Assembly (NCBI GenBank): GCA_002428985.1
Contig: DIYL01000034.1
Span: 62,001 to 126,000 of the forward strand
From: Anaerolineales bacterium UBA6055
GTDB taxonomy: Bacteria; Chloroflexota; Anaerolineae; Aggregatilineales; Phototrophicaceae
Reading direction: 5' to 3'
DNA length: 64,000 bases
This document shows positions 1 to 7,337 of the stretch, piece by piece. The position numbers and the translations under genes are program-made. The notes under the pieces are model-generated. The model saw nothing but the letters and a program-made list of their open reading frames with translations, made no database searches and was not told the origin of the DNA. Numbering within the stretch: the stretch's first letter is position 1; every line of letters starts with the position of its first letter.

Positions 1-39
1 GATAAAGCCTTAACCGCCATGCGCCCCCTGCTGATGTAA
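1..39 (+). CDS. C-terminal end of a gene cut by the window edge (tentative)
   Basis: Frame 1 reads twelve codons (DKALTAMRPLLM) and then a TAA stop at 37-39, with no earlier stop. This could be the last residues of a plus-strand gene whose body lies outside the window. Twelve codons are too few to name a family or to be sure that the frame is coding. The stop lies 5 bases from the end of the convergent membrane-protein gene, which fits the tight packing seen elsewhere. Confidence 0.3.
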   Translation, partial: DKALTAMRPLLM

Positions 40-44
40 AAGGA

Positions 45-485
45 TTATGTAAAGAACTCACTTTCAGGTGGGCTCATGTATTTATTGATGTAATAAAGTA
101 CGGCGAAATTGATAATCACACCAAATATTGATGGCGGCTCACCTGTAAGCAACAGAAAACCAGCAAGCACAAGGTCAATGACAATAATGCTACCACCAAT
201 CATCAGGCCCATTTTTCGATATGCACCAATAAGGACGGCTGCAACGAAACTGGCGACAGCAAACGCAAACAGAGCATAATTTAAAGGTAATGCCCACGAT
301 TCAACAATATATGCAGGATTATCGATCACAGCATTGATTTCATTGATATTGAACAACGTAAAACCACCAATGACCAGTGCTCTCAATACCAATAAGATGA
401 CTATGCCAACGACACGCGGTTTCTTAACATCGTCACCGCGCTTGGCTTTGAATTCCTGTCCCTGTACTTCAAAATTTTCCGACAT
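45..485 (-). CDS. Small four-helix membrane protein, unknown function
   Basis: This is a 146-residue protein with a short charged cytoplasmic N-terminus rich in Lys, Asp and Glu. Four hydrophobic segments follow, at roughly residues 25-45, 70-90, 95-117 and 122-140, and the tail is short. I do not recognise the family. An in-frame ATG lies 12 bases further upstream. I chose the ATG at 485 because a GGAG ribosome site sits 6 bases before it, and that site would lie inside the coding region of the longer form. No enzyme motif is visible. It is transcribed away from the TIR cassette. Confidence 0.7.
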   Translation of the reverse strand: MSENFEVQGQEFKAKRGDDVKKPRVVGIVILLVLRALVIGGFTLFNINEINAVIDNPAYIVESWALPLNYALFAFAVASFVAAVLIGAYRKMGLMIGGSIIVIDLVLAGFLLLTGEPPSIFGVIINFAVLYYINKYMSPPESEFFT

Positions 486-726
486 CGATTTCTCCATTCC
501 GATTGTTTAGGGGTAATTTGATAATACAGGTCATTTAGAATCGGGGCAAATTCACATGGCAACCAAAACCAGACCGGACAACCATCACACCCCTATGATG
601 ATCACCCACCAGACGGGGAATATATTCAATATGGCGATGAACTGTACAGTTCCCTAATAGTTACCCGCCATCAGTATATAGAACTATGCCCAAACACCCG
701 TATGGGCTATACTAATGACGGAAACT

Positions 727-774
727 AACTTGTGTACGACAAGTTTTCCTAAGGCGGTTTCGCAGACCGCCTTA
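727..774 (+). other. Two adjacent perfect hairpins
   Basis: The first stem is AACTTGT/ACAAGTT (727-733 and 739-745) with a 5-base loop, followed by TTT. The second is TAAGGCGGT/ACCGCCTTA (750-758 and 766-774) with a 7-base loop. The second has no U-run on either side, so it is not a standard terminator. A TATACT box at 708-713 lies just upstream. This could be a terminator pair, a small RNA or an mRNA leader structure. Confidence 0.35.
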
Positions 775-827
775 CCTTAAATTAGGTTGATGATACTATA
801 CCCCATTTTCAGCGTACCCGCAAGCAA

Positions 828-844
828 GTCACAATTTTTGTGAC
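828..844. promoter_or_regulatory. Palindromic operator candidate upstream of the TIR cassette
   Basis: The sequence GTCACAATTTTTGTGAC is a perfect palindrome of two 7-base arms around TTT. It ends 32 bases before a TATACT box at 877-882 and 73 bases before the chosen ATG at 918. That position suits an activator or repressor site. The arms resemble half-sites of CRP/FNR-type regulators in reversed order. This is inference, as no regulator gene is adjacent. Confidence 0.4.
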
Positions 845-917
845 ATACGATTTACTATCTTAATATTAACTCGTGTTATACTCAATAAAAGACGATTTTA
901 TATGATTAGGGTTGAAT

Positions 918-1709
918 ATGGTTAAGTGCTTTATCAGTCATGCCTCCGCCGATAATCTACTAGCCGAGTCAATTACCGCCAAACTACGTGAACATCAGTA
1001 TGATGTCTGGTTAGATGTAGATAGGATTGGCGGTGGTGCACTCTGGGAGCAAGAAATAAAGAAAGGCATTGCACAGTCAGAAGTCATCATTGTGATTTTA
1101 ACACCGGATGCCGTTAAGTCGGACTGGGTCAAGAAAGAAATCGACATTGCCCGAAATAGCCTCAAAACAGTCATTCCAATACTCATGCGTGATATAACTA
1201 AACCAGCCGATCTTAAAACGTTGAAGGTCGACGATGTGCACTACATCGACTTTACAAAGTTTGGTCTAGATGTTGGTATGAAACACTTAATTAACACACT
1301 ACCAAACTCAATATCCACTGATAGCAAGAATAAAACAAAGCACGCACTTATTGTCGAGGATATTCCAGCACAGCAAGTTGTCATTCAACAAGTACTACAA
1401 AATGAAGGGTATATCGTCACAATTGCAGCAGATTTAGAGCAAGCTATTGAGCAGATTCGTAACAGGAAATTCGATCTGGTTACGCTGGATATGCAGTTAG
1501 ATCTTATGGATGCCGATGGACAGCATGGATTGCTCCTGCTTGATGAATTAAAGACATCTCAGCTTGATGTGCCAGTAATTATCATAAGTGCGCTCGATTG
1601 GTCAGGCAAACAAGTTCGTGATTTTCTTCGTGAATATCAGGTATTTGATTATCTCCCTAAACCGTTTAAAGCTCATGAACTTAAAGCATGCATTGATGAG
1701 ATAAAATAG
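918..1709 (+). CDS. TIR domain fused to a response-regulator receiver domain
   Basis: This 263-residue protein has a TIR domain at about residues 2-125 and a receiver domain at about 141-263. The TIR part shows the box-1 motif FISHAS and the segment SDWVKKEI. Its Glu74 lines up with the catalytic glutamate of NAD-cleaving TIR enzymes such as SARM1 (KDWVHKE). The receiver has acidic residues E147-D148, the likely phospho-acceptor Asp191 and Lys248 in LPKPF. The ATG at 918 is preferred over an upstream TTG at 912 because an AGGG site lies 6 bases before it. A stand-alone receiver follows 14 bases later, then a HEAT-repeat protein that overlaps it. I infer an NAD-cleaving or NAD-sensing effector gated by phosphorylation. 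Enzymatic activity is not proven, and TIR domains can also be purely structural. Confidence 0.85.
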   Translation: MVKCFISHASADNLLAESITAKLREHQYDVWLDVDRIGGGALWEQEIKKGIAQSEVIIVILTPDAVKSDWVKKEIDIARNSLKTVIPILMRDITKPADLKTLKVDDVHYIDFTKFGLDVGMKHLINTLPNSISTDSKNKTKHALIVEDIPAQQVVIQQVLQNEGYIVTIAADLEQAIEQIRNRKFDLVTLDMQLDLMDADGQHGLLLLDELKTSQLDVPVIIISALDWSGKQVRDFLREYQVFDYLPKPFKAHELKACIDEIK

Positions 1710-1723
1710 GAGAATTATATATC

Positions 1724-2080
1724 GTGTCAAAAATATTAATAGTAGACGATAGTAAAGTTAATCTTGAATTTCTATCAGCAGCGCTTAAGGCACTTGGTCA
1801 TGAAGTAATTCAAGCCAACACCGGGTTTGAAGCATTCGAAATGGCAAAGATACACGAGCCTCATGTTATAATTACTGACCTTATAATGCCATCATATACA
1901 GGTACTGGTTATGATCTTGCAAAGAAAATCAGAGAACACTACGAAACCGCTCATATACCAATAATTGCGCTCTCAGCCGAAGACGATTCATCCGAAGCCC
2001 TCGAATCAGGCGTAGATATATTTCTCAGTCGCCCCCTTGGTGCTCATCAACTGCGTGAAACATTAAAGAAATTTGTGTGA
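1724..2080 (+). CDS. Single-domain response regulator, Arg in place of the conserved Lys
   Basis: This 118-residue protein is one complete CheY-like receiver domain with no output domain. The acidic pair Asp8-Asp9 and the phospho-acceptor Asp52 (ITDLIMP) are present. The conserved lysine near the C-terminus is replaced by Arg103 (LSRPLG), so the conformational change after phosphorylation may be altered. It starts with GTG at 1724 behind an AGGAG site at 1708-1712 that overlaps the end of the TIR gene. It probably relays phosphate between an unlinked kinase and the TIR-receiver protein, or titrates it. No kinase gene is adjacent. Confidence 0.85.
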   Translation: MSKILIVDDSKVNLEFLSAALKALGHEVIQANTGFEAFEMAKIHEPHVIITDLIMPSYTGTGYDLAKKIREHYETAHIPIIALSAEDDSSEALESGVDIFLSRPLGAHQLRETLKKFV

Positions 2081-2934
2081 TTTATATGAGTATGAATAAT
2101 CAGTTCGAGACTTTGTTGGTTAATCTTGAAAGTAATTCCCCATCATTACAGGGCAAAGCAATTATTGAACTATCGGAACTACGACGTATCGATGATACTA
2201 TCTTGAACGAAACACCTGCTCAAGATACCTTTTGGAGAAATGTCTATCACAATCGACTGGTAAAACTAACCAACAATGAAGATGAAATGGTACATTATTG
2301 GGGCAAACTAGCACAACTAGCAATTGCGTTTACCAAAAGTGAAAATGAACAGAATAAATTACTCCGTCATCTTGCCAGCAATGATGATATAGAGATAAAA
2401 CAACACGCAATAGAAGGATTAGGTCTCAACAGAGACCAAAAAAGTCTATATATTTTTGAGAGATATGCATTTGATACAAATAGGAAAATACGTGCTGCAT
2501 CTATCGAAGGTTTAGGCAAACTTAAAGCACAAAGCGCTATTTCAACTCTTCAAGAAGCAGCTTGTGACAGCTCTGCGATTATTTCAATAGTAGCAATAAA
2601 TGCTCTAGCTAGTATTGGTACCTGTGATGTCTTACACATATTCAATGACATAATGAAAAATTCTCAAGAAATGTTAAAAATTGATGTATTGAAAGCCATA
2701 GTAAGAGACGAATGCACCTTCTCAATACCTGATAGATTATCTCTAATTCAAATAGCAATCAAGAACTCAAACAAGCACAACGTGTTGTATTCTGCTGCTA
2801 TTTCACTCAGTAAAATCGATTTGTCATCAGATAAGATCATGCCATTACTAGAGCCGCTATTAACTCATGAAAATGAACATGTTCGTAACGGCGCAACAAA
2901 AGCAATCGATAAAATTAATCAGCGTAAGGATTAA
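2077..2934 (+). CDS. HEAT-repeat protein, third gene of the TIR cassette
   Basis: This protein of about 285 residues is built of paired helices. The HEAT-like repeats are clearest at about residues 105-200, for example HAIEGLGL, ASIEGLGKL and VAINALASI at regular spacing. There is no signal peptide, membrane segment or catalytic motif. The GTG at 2077 overlaps the preceding stop as GTGA, a typical translational-coupling arrangement. ATGs at 2086 and 2092 are alternatives. HEAT proteins usually act as scaffolds or protein-binding adaptors, so this may hold or sense the partner of the TIR-receiver protein. The gene looks more AT-rich than its neighbours. Confidence 0.7.
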   Translation: MIYMSMNNQFETLLVNLESNSPSLQGKAIIELSELRRIDDTILNETPAQDTFWRNVYHNRLVKLTNNEDEMVHYWGKLAQLAIAFTKSENEQNKLLRHLASNDDIEIKQHAIEGLGLNRDQKSLYIFERYAFDTNRKIRAASIEGLGKLKAQSAISTLQEAACDSSAIISIVAINALASIGTCDVLHIFNDIMKNSQEMLKIDVLKAIVRDECTFSIPDRLSLIQIAIKNSNKHNVLYSAAISLSKIDLSSDKIMPLLEPLLTHENEHVRNGATKAIDKINQRKD

Positions 2935-3015
2935 GCGGCATTTGGATTGTTAATTTAAGCTATTTTCAGGCGACGCATTTAAATTTTTGACTTTAACCTT
3001 TTGAGTGTTATCGCG

Positions 3016-3021
3016 TATAAT
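3016..3021 (+). promoter_or_regulatory. -10 box candidate for the acyl-CoA synthetase gene
   Basis: A perfect TATAAT lies 38 bases before the ATG at 3059. The best upstream match, TTGACT at 2987-2992, is 23 bases away, which is too far for a standard sigma-70 promoter. The -35 element is therefore uncertain. Confidence 0.4.
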
Positions 3022-3058
3022 ATGTCGCGTTACTTGTGACTTCATAAAAGGCTAGCAT

Positions 3059-4573
3059 ATGTTTTTGGATACACTCGCGCATAATATCACCACCAACCCC
3101 GATAAACCTGCACTTGAGCTTCTTGCAGATGACGGTAGTACCGAAATCATTACATACAGTGAATTAGGTAATCGAACCACACGTACAGCACAATATCTCA
3201 AGTCCTTAGGTGTGATTGAAGGTGATCGGGTCGCGGTGCAATTGCCAAAGTGTATGCCATTTATTTATCTACATCTAGCGACCGTTCAACTTGGTGCGAT
3301 ATTCCTGCCGTTAAATCCAGCATACCCCCTATCCGAACTCAGCTACTTTGTAAATGATGCCGAACCGCGCGTGTTCATCGGCGATGCAACCAAACCTGCA
3401 GGCACCTATGGCGGGCTTAATGGTATCAATGGGCTCGACCATCTCATAACGCTCGATCCAAATACATCAGTATGGTTAGGCGAGGTTGAGAAGCTAGAGT
3501 CATATAACCCTACCCTACCAACCGATCCTGATCAGATTGCAATGATGCTCTATACCAGTGGCACAACCAGCCGTCCCAAAGGCGCACAAATCACACATGG
3601 TAATCTGACGACAAATATCGAGGGGTTGCACGAAGCATGGGGATGGCAAAATGATGATGTCATTTTACATGTTTTGCCTATTTTTCATGTGCATGGGTTG
3701 ATTGTCGCGTTACATGGTGCGCTTCATACTGGTGCAACAGCTGTTATGATGCCCAAATTTGATGCCGATACAGTGCTGGATTTGTTACAAACCAAGCGAT
3801 TTACTGTGTTTATGGGTGTGCCAACGATTCACCGTCGCCTCTATAATGCCGCTGGAGACAAAACAATCGACCTCAGTCATATGCGCCTCATGACATCGGG
3901 TTCGGATCGTTTACCAGATGACTTATTTTTCGGCTATCAAAAGACATTCAACTATATCCTACTCGAGCGCTACGGCATGACCGAAACCGGTATGAACCTA
4001 TCCAATCCGTACCAAGCTGAACGTCGTGTTGGCTCGGTTGGAATGCCACTCCCGGGCGTTTCGGCTCGCATCGTTAATCCAGAAACTGACGAACCGTTAC
4101 CTGATGGCGAGGTCGGCGAAGTACAAATTAAGGGAGCACATGTCTGCAAAGGCTACTGGCGACAACCTGAAAAAACCGCCGAAGCCTTCACCGAGGATAG
4201 CTGGCTACGCACAGGTGATATGGGTGTTCGTGCTGAGGATGGCTATTTTACACTCAAGGGGCGTGCCAAAGACTTGATTATTACAGGTGGATTGAATGTA
4301 TATCCACCGGAAGTAGAACTTGTGTTGATGGAGCATCCAGCGGTCGCCGCATGTGCTGTGATCGGTTGTCCTGATCCAGAATGGGGAGAACAAATTACTG
4401 CCGCTTTGATTTTAAAAGATGGGCAAACCACGACCGAAGATGAAATCATCACCTTCTGCCGTGAACATCTCGCAAGTTACAAAGCCCCACGCCGAGTACT
4501 ATTTGTGGAGTCGTTCCCACAGAATGCACTCGGCAAAATTCAAAAAGCCAAACTACGAGAGACCTTCTGTTAA
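3059..4573 (+). CDS. matB: AMP-forming acyl-CoA synthetase, malonyl-CoA synthetase (MatB) type
   Basis: This 504-residue enzyme is the usual length for MatB. It activates a carboxylic acid with ATP and CoA. The phosphate-binding loop YTSGTTSRPKG is near residue 165. The adenylation motif RYGMTETGMNLSNPY is followed by the hinge GRAKDLIITGGLNVYPPE and the C-terminal catalytic lysine in NALGKIQK. The MTETGMN-SNPY signature and the VGMPLPGVSARI stretch are characteristic of malonyl- and methylmalonyl-CoA synthetases. The substrate is inferred from this signature, and another small dicarboxylic or fatty acid is possible. There is no decarboxylase or dicarboxylate transporter beside it. An AAAAGG site lies about 9 bases before the ATG. 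Its stop is one base from the stop of the convergent gene. Confidence 0.85.
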   Translation: MFLDTLAHNITTNPDKPALELLADDGSTEIITYSELGNRTTRTAQYLKSLGVIEGDRVAVQLPKCMPFIYLHLATVQLGAIFLPLNPAYPLSELSYFVNDAEPRVFIGDATKPAGTYGGLNGINGLDHLITLDPNTSVWLGEVEKLESYNPTLPTDPDQIAMMLYTSGTTSRPKGAQITHGNLTTNIEGLHEAWGWQNDDVILHVLPIFHVHGLIVALHGALHTGATAVMMPKFDADTVLDLLQTKRFTVFMGVPTIHRRLYNAAGDKTIDLSHMRLMTSGSDRLPDDLFFGYQKTFNYILLERYGMTETGMNLSNPYQAERRVGSVGMPLPGVSARIVNPETDEPLPDGEVGEVQIKGAHVCKGYWRQPEKTAEAFTEDSWLRTGDMGVRAEDGYFTLKGRAKDLIITGGLNVYPPEVELVLMEHPAVAACAVIGCPDPEWGEQITAALILKDGQTTTEDEIITFCREHLASYKAPRRVLFVESFPQNALGKIQKAKLRETFC

Positions 4574-4574
4574 A

Positions 4575-4997
4575 TTAATGCGGGCGTAAAGCACGGGCGA
4601 CAAGGCCAAGACCACCAGAAATAAGACCGAGAATAATCAGTGTTTCATAGAGATTGGTCGGGCGAAAGTAAAAATCAAGGTTAATCAAGACGCCGAAAAA
4701 GATAATCACTAGTCCACCAAGTGTTAAAAACCATCCGATGATGTTTCTACCGTTGAAAAACAAAAAACCAATGCCTACCATCATCGGGAGTAACGCTAGC
4801 CCAAAACTATTGAGTTCTAAAAAATCACTAGCACGATTGCCGTATGGAATGCGAAAGCCAAAACCATTTGATGTGATAATCACACGCGTCATAAACATAT
4901 ACCCGCCAGCAATTACCATCATCACACCGATGATAAATTCAAGAATGCCACCGGGTGTTCCACCTGCCCCACGACGCTCTCTTCCAGATTCTGTCAT
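4575..4997 (-). CDS. Four-helix membrane protein, unknown function
   Basis: This is a 140-residue protein with a hydrophilic, Arg- and Gly-rich N-terminus. About four membrane segments follow, clear in stretches such as GILEFIIGVMMVIAGGYMF and TLGGLVIIFFGVLI. An in-frame start at 5051 would add 18 residues. I prefer the ATG at 4997 because AGGATGG sits shortly before it. I do not recognise the family. It lies upstream of no obvious partner on its strand and ends against matB. Confidence 0.65.
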   Translation of the reverse strand: MTESGRERRGAGGTPGGILEFIIGVMMVIAGGYMFMTRVIITSNGFGFRIPYGNRASDFLELNSFGLALLPMMVGIGFLFFNGRNIIGWFLTLGGLVIIFFGVLINLDFYFRPTNLYETLIILGLISGGLGLVARALRPH

Positions 4998-5091
4998 GAT
5001 TTGCCATCCTGTTAATAATCTATCCGATAGTATTAGTATACAAGATAGCATTCGATAGGATCATAAATCCCAAATTGACAAATACTTAAGG

Positions 5092-5391
5092 TTATTTCTT
5101 GCCCCGCCGTTGGAAGAAGTTGAGGAGCCGAACAAAGAGTACAACAACGACTGCCCCAACGAGACCTGCAATCAAATCACCTAAAGACACTGTGACATTC
5201 TCTAAAATGGAAATATTGAGAAGATTGAAAAGAATACCACCAATAAAAGCACCAACAAGCCCAAGCAACAAATTACCGATCAAACCAAAGCCACGACGAT
5301 TCCGCGTGAGTAAGGCCGCTGCCGCCGAACCACTCAACAAGCCGATAATGACCCAAGTAATAATTTCGCCAGATGTTATTGTTAGATTCAT
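5092..5391 (-). CDS. GlsB/YeaQ/YmgE-family small membrane stress protein
   Basis: This 99-residue protein has three hydrophobic helices and the Gly-rich pattern of the transglycosylase-associated (GlsB/YeaQ/YmgE) family: IIGLLSGSAAA near the start, then LLLGLVGAFIGGILF and AGLVGAVVVVLFV. Its tail is basic. Members are small inner-membrane proteins often induced by envelope stress, and their biochemical role is unknown. The ATG follows a strong AAGGAG site 7 bases upstream. It lies 10 bases behind the 96-residue gene and probably shares its transcript. Confidence 0.8.
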   Translation of the reverse strand: MNLTITSGEIITWVIIGLLSGSAAAALLTRNRRGFGLIGNLLLGLVGAFIGGILFNLLNISILENVTVSLGDLIAGLVGAVVVVLFVRLLNFFQRRGKK

Positions 5392-5401
5392 ACTAATCTC
5401 C

Positions 5402-5692
5402 TTAAGCTATCTGATGACTATCATCTAATGCATCGTCCATTTTTTGAATGATTGTATGTTCTGAGATCACAATTTTTTCAGAAGCGTCTATTGGATCCGC
5501 GATTACAAGCACCAAATATTCCCAACGTTCACCACCGTCAATGTATTCACCAGTATCATCGACAACAATGTTTACCTGCAAAAATGCTTTCTCAATATGA
5601 GCTTCACGCAATTGATTATTAATCAATGCGACCACCCGTTGGCCAATCATAAATTTGGGTTTTTCAATTTCTAGAGAAAGCGTCTCACTCAC
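5402..5692 (-). CDS. Small acidic soluble protein, unknown function
   Basis: This 96-residue protein has no signal peptide or membrane segment. Its middle is rich in beta-forming residues, and the C-terminus is acidic and helical. I do not recognise it. It starts with GTG at 5692 behind AGGTGG, 4 bases upstream. The next gene encodes the GlsB-like membrane protein 10 bases away, so the two are likely co-transcribed. That hints at a shared stress or envelope role, but nothing in the sequence proves it. Confidence 0.6.
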   Translation of the reverse strand: MSETLSLEIEKPKFMIGQRVVALINNQLREAHIEKAFLQVNIVVDDTGEYIDGGERWEYLVLVIADPIDASEKIVISEHTIIQKMDDALDDSHQIA

Positions 5693-5809
5693 AATACCAC
5701 CTGTTGTACGTCGTTTATAATCATTATCTATAATGTCTATGGTAACGCATATTTACTATATAACAAAACAGATTAAGGATAGTTAACCTATTTGATAAAC
5801 AAACGAAGA

Positions 5810-6208
5810 TTAGTCAATAGTTGGCTTCACATCGGGTTCAATCTGGTATCCGTCGGAGAGTTTATTGGTCTTATTGAAGAAACCGACGACAGCCATAAGT
5901 TCGCCATGCATTTCAGGTGTCATACCCTTAGCGATCGCTGCTGTCGTATGCGAATTGATACAGTAATCGCATCCATTTGTAGCACTAACCGCAATCGCTA
6001 TCATTTCTTTCATCAATGGATCAAGCGCACCGTCAGCCATTACTTGTCCAATCTCCCCCCACAGTTGCTTTAACATCGGCGGATGAGATGCGACTGTTTT
6101 CCAAAAGTTCGGGACGAAGTCAATCCCTTTGGATTGCATAATGTCATCATAAATTGCACGAACATCATCACTTGCTTCATCATATTCAACCATTTTGACT
6201 GTAGACAT
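5810..6208 (-). CDS. AhpD/carboxymuconolactone-decarboxylase-like protein
   Basis: This 132-residue all-helical protein carries the AhpD-type redox motif Cys80-x-x-Cys83 followed by His87 (CDYCINSH), with Glu68 upstream in the conserved position. Family members with this motif act as thiol peroxidases or as reductants of peroxiredoxins. Those without it decarboxylate lactones. The full motif favours peroxide defence. I chose the ATG at 6208, because AGGAG lies 8 bases before it. A longer form starting at 6232 is less likely. No ahpC or lipoamide gene is adjacent. Confidence 0.85.
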   Translation of the reverse strand: MSTVKMVEYDEASDDVRAIYDDIMQSKGIDFVPNFWKTVASHPPMLKQLWGEIGQVMADGALDPLMKEMIAIAVSATNGCDYCINSHTTAAIAKGMTPEMHGELMAVVGFFNKTNKLSDGYQIEPDVKPTID

Positions 6209-6410
6209 AAAACTTACTCCTGTTGCGAACATTTTAAAATCTATTGTAAGAAATGATATGACATTTTCAAAACAATTTGCTCTGATTCTTTATTCAACAA
6301 CACGACATATAACATATGATAAATATATAGGAGACAGTTTAGACATACGATGTGGGATTGATGATATGGAGAATCATGAATTCTGCTACAAATACTAGGG
6401 AGAAGATACT

Positions 6411-6830
6411 ATGACCTACGCACAGGACTTAGGCAATAATGTCGTATTACAATGGAACAACGAGAAAACACAAGTCACATATACCCTATCGGCAAGTCGA
6501 CGTGACGCAGTCGATACATATATAGAGAGCAACCTCGATATTCTAAAGAATTGGGATCACACGAAAACACTATATACTATCCAAGACATCTCTGACGATA
6601 ATGTGGCACTTACACCTTATCTGCGGGAACGCCTCAATGAGATCACAGATTATGTCAAAGACAATCACATTCAAGTTAGGACAAGCGTTGTTTTGTCCGA
6701 TAATCTAACGGGACAACTCATGCAAGTATTTGGGCGTGTATTTACCATCAACGCGAAATACTTGAAACAAGCTTATTTTACAGACATGTTATCTGCACAA
6801 AGCTGGATTAATAAACAGCAGGCAAATTAG
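6411..6830 (+). CDS. Small SpoIIAA/STAS-like protein, diverged relative of the 52-55 kb family
   Basis: This 139-residue soluble protein has alternating strand and helix character. Its C-terminal half (a short hydrophobic strand, then VLSDNL, then AYFTDMLSAQSWI) matches the layout of the six paralogues at 52,003-54,895, where the equivalent positions read AYLSDD and RQFFK-NQE-AI-WLL. The overall pattern recalls the SpoIIAA-like/STAS fold, but I cannot confirm the fold. A GGGAG site lies 8 bases before the ATG. Its stop is 6 bases from the end of the convergent GNAT gene. Confidence 0.65.
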   Translation: MTYAQDLGNNVVLQWNNEKTQVTYTLSASRRDAVDTYIESNLDILKNWDHTKTLYTIQDISDDNVALTPYLRERLNEITDYVKDNHIQVRTSVVLSDNLTGQLMQVFGRVFTINAKYLKQAYFTDMLSAQSWINKQQAN

Positions 6831-6836
6831 TTGGTG

Positions 6837-7325
6837 TTACTTCAGTTCATCAGGTATTGCAGATGTATACCATTCTGATGCCAACGATAAACCTGCATTT
6901 TGGAGAAAATCACGTTTTTGTTTGTGATGATGTCCTGTGACAACAACAACTTGAACAGCACCTTTGCTTCTAGCATGACGCATCGCTTCATCGAGCAGTT
7001 GTTGTCCAACGGATGACCACAGTGTTTCATCACGCACACAAAAATCGTCAACCATACAATTGAGCCCACCAATATCATATACAGGTGGTGCAGGTGCAAC
7101 ACTCGCAATAATAAAGCCATTCAGCGTGTTAGCAGTATAATGACATAGCATAATCATATTTGGTTCGTTTAGTAAATGAAGAAAATATGCTGTTTGACGT
7201 TCAACGCCGTCTTGTGCTTTATTCCAAAATAGAGGCTGATATGTTGCATACTGCGTTCGTTTGATGTCTGATAAAGCAACAATATCGCGAACATCGTCCG
7301 GTATTATAAAGCGCACCTTAGACAC
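6837..7325 (-). CDS. GNAT-family N-acetyltransferase
   Basis: This 162-residue protein has the GNAT layout. An N-terminal helix pair is followed by a central beta-sheet ending in NCMVDDFCV, an acetyl-CoA-binding region around LWSSVGQQLLDEAMRHARSKG, and a strand (VQVVVVTGHH). The GxG part of the acetyl-CoA loop is weak (SSVGQQL). The substrate is unknown. It begins with GTG at 7325, 12 bases after the stop of glgX, so it is probably the third gene of the STAS-glgX-GNAT transcript. The AGG before the start is about 11 bases away, which is a weak site. Confidence 0.75.
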   Translation of the reverse strand: MSKVRFIIPDDVRDIVALSDIKRTQYATYQPLFWNKAQDGVERQTAYFLHLLNEPNMIMLCHYTANTLNGFIIASVAPAPPVYDIGGLNCMVDDFCVRDETLWSSVGQQLLDEAMRHARSKGAVQVVVVTGHHHKQKRDFLQNAGLSLASEWYTSAIPDELK

Positions 7326-7337
7326 AAGTATATTGAC

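Larger units (their letters stand above)
498..917. other. Intergenic region between divergent genes, with several inverted repeats
   Basis: These 420 bases carry no convincing gene. They contain a reading frame without a start codon (525-728), two adjacent hairpins (727-745 and 750-774), a 17-bp palindrome (828-844) and a TATACT box (877-882) ahead of the TIR gene. The region presumably holds the promoters of both flanking genes. I see no good -35 box at standard spacing for either. Confidence 0.5.

Noticed and set aside
912..917. TTG start two codons upstream for the TIR-receiver gene
   Set aside because: The ATG at 918 has AGGG at proper distance, and the TTG lies between that site and the ATG.
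6195..6398. Plus-strand frame of 67 codons upstream of the small STAS-like gene
   Set aside because: It begins inside the AhpD-like gene on the other strand, has no ribosome site and no family resemblance. The region is better read as promoter space.
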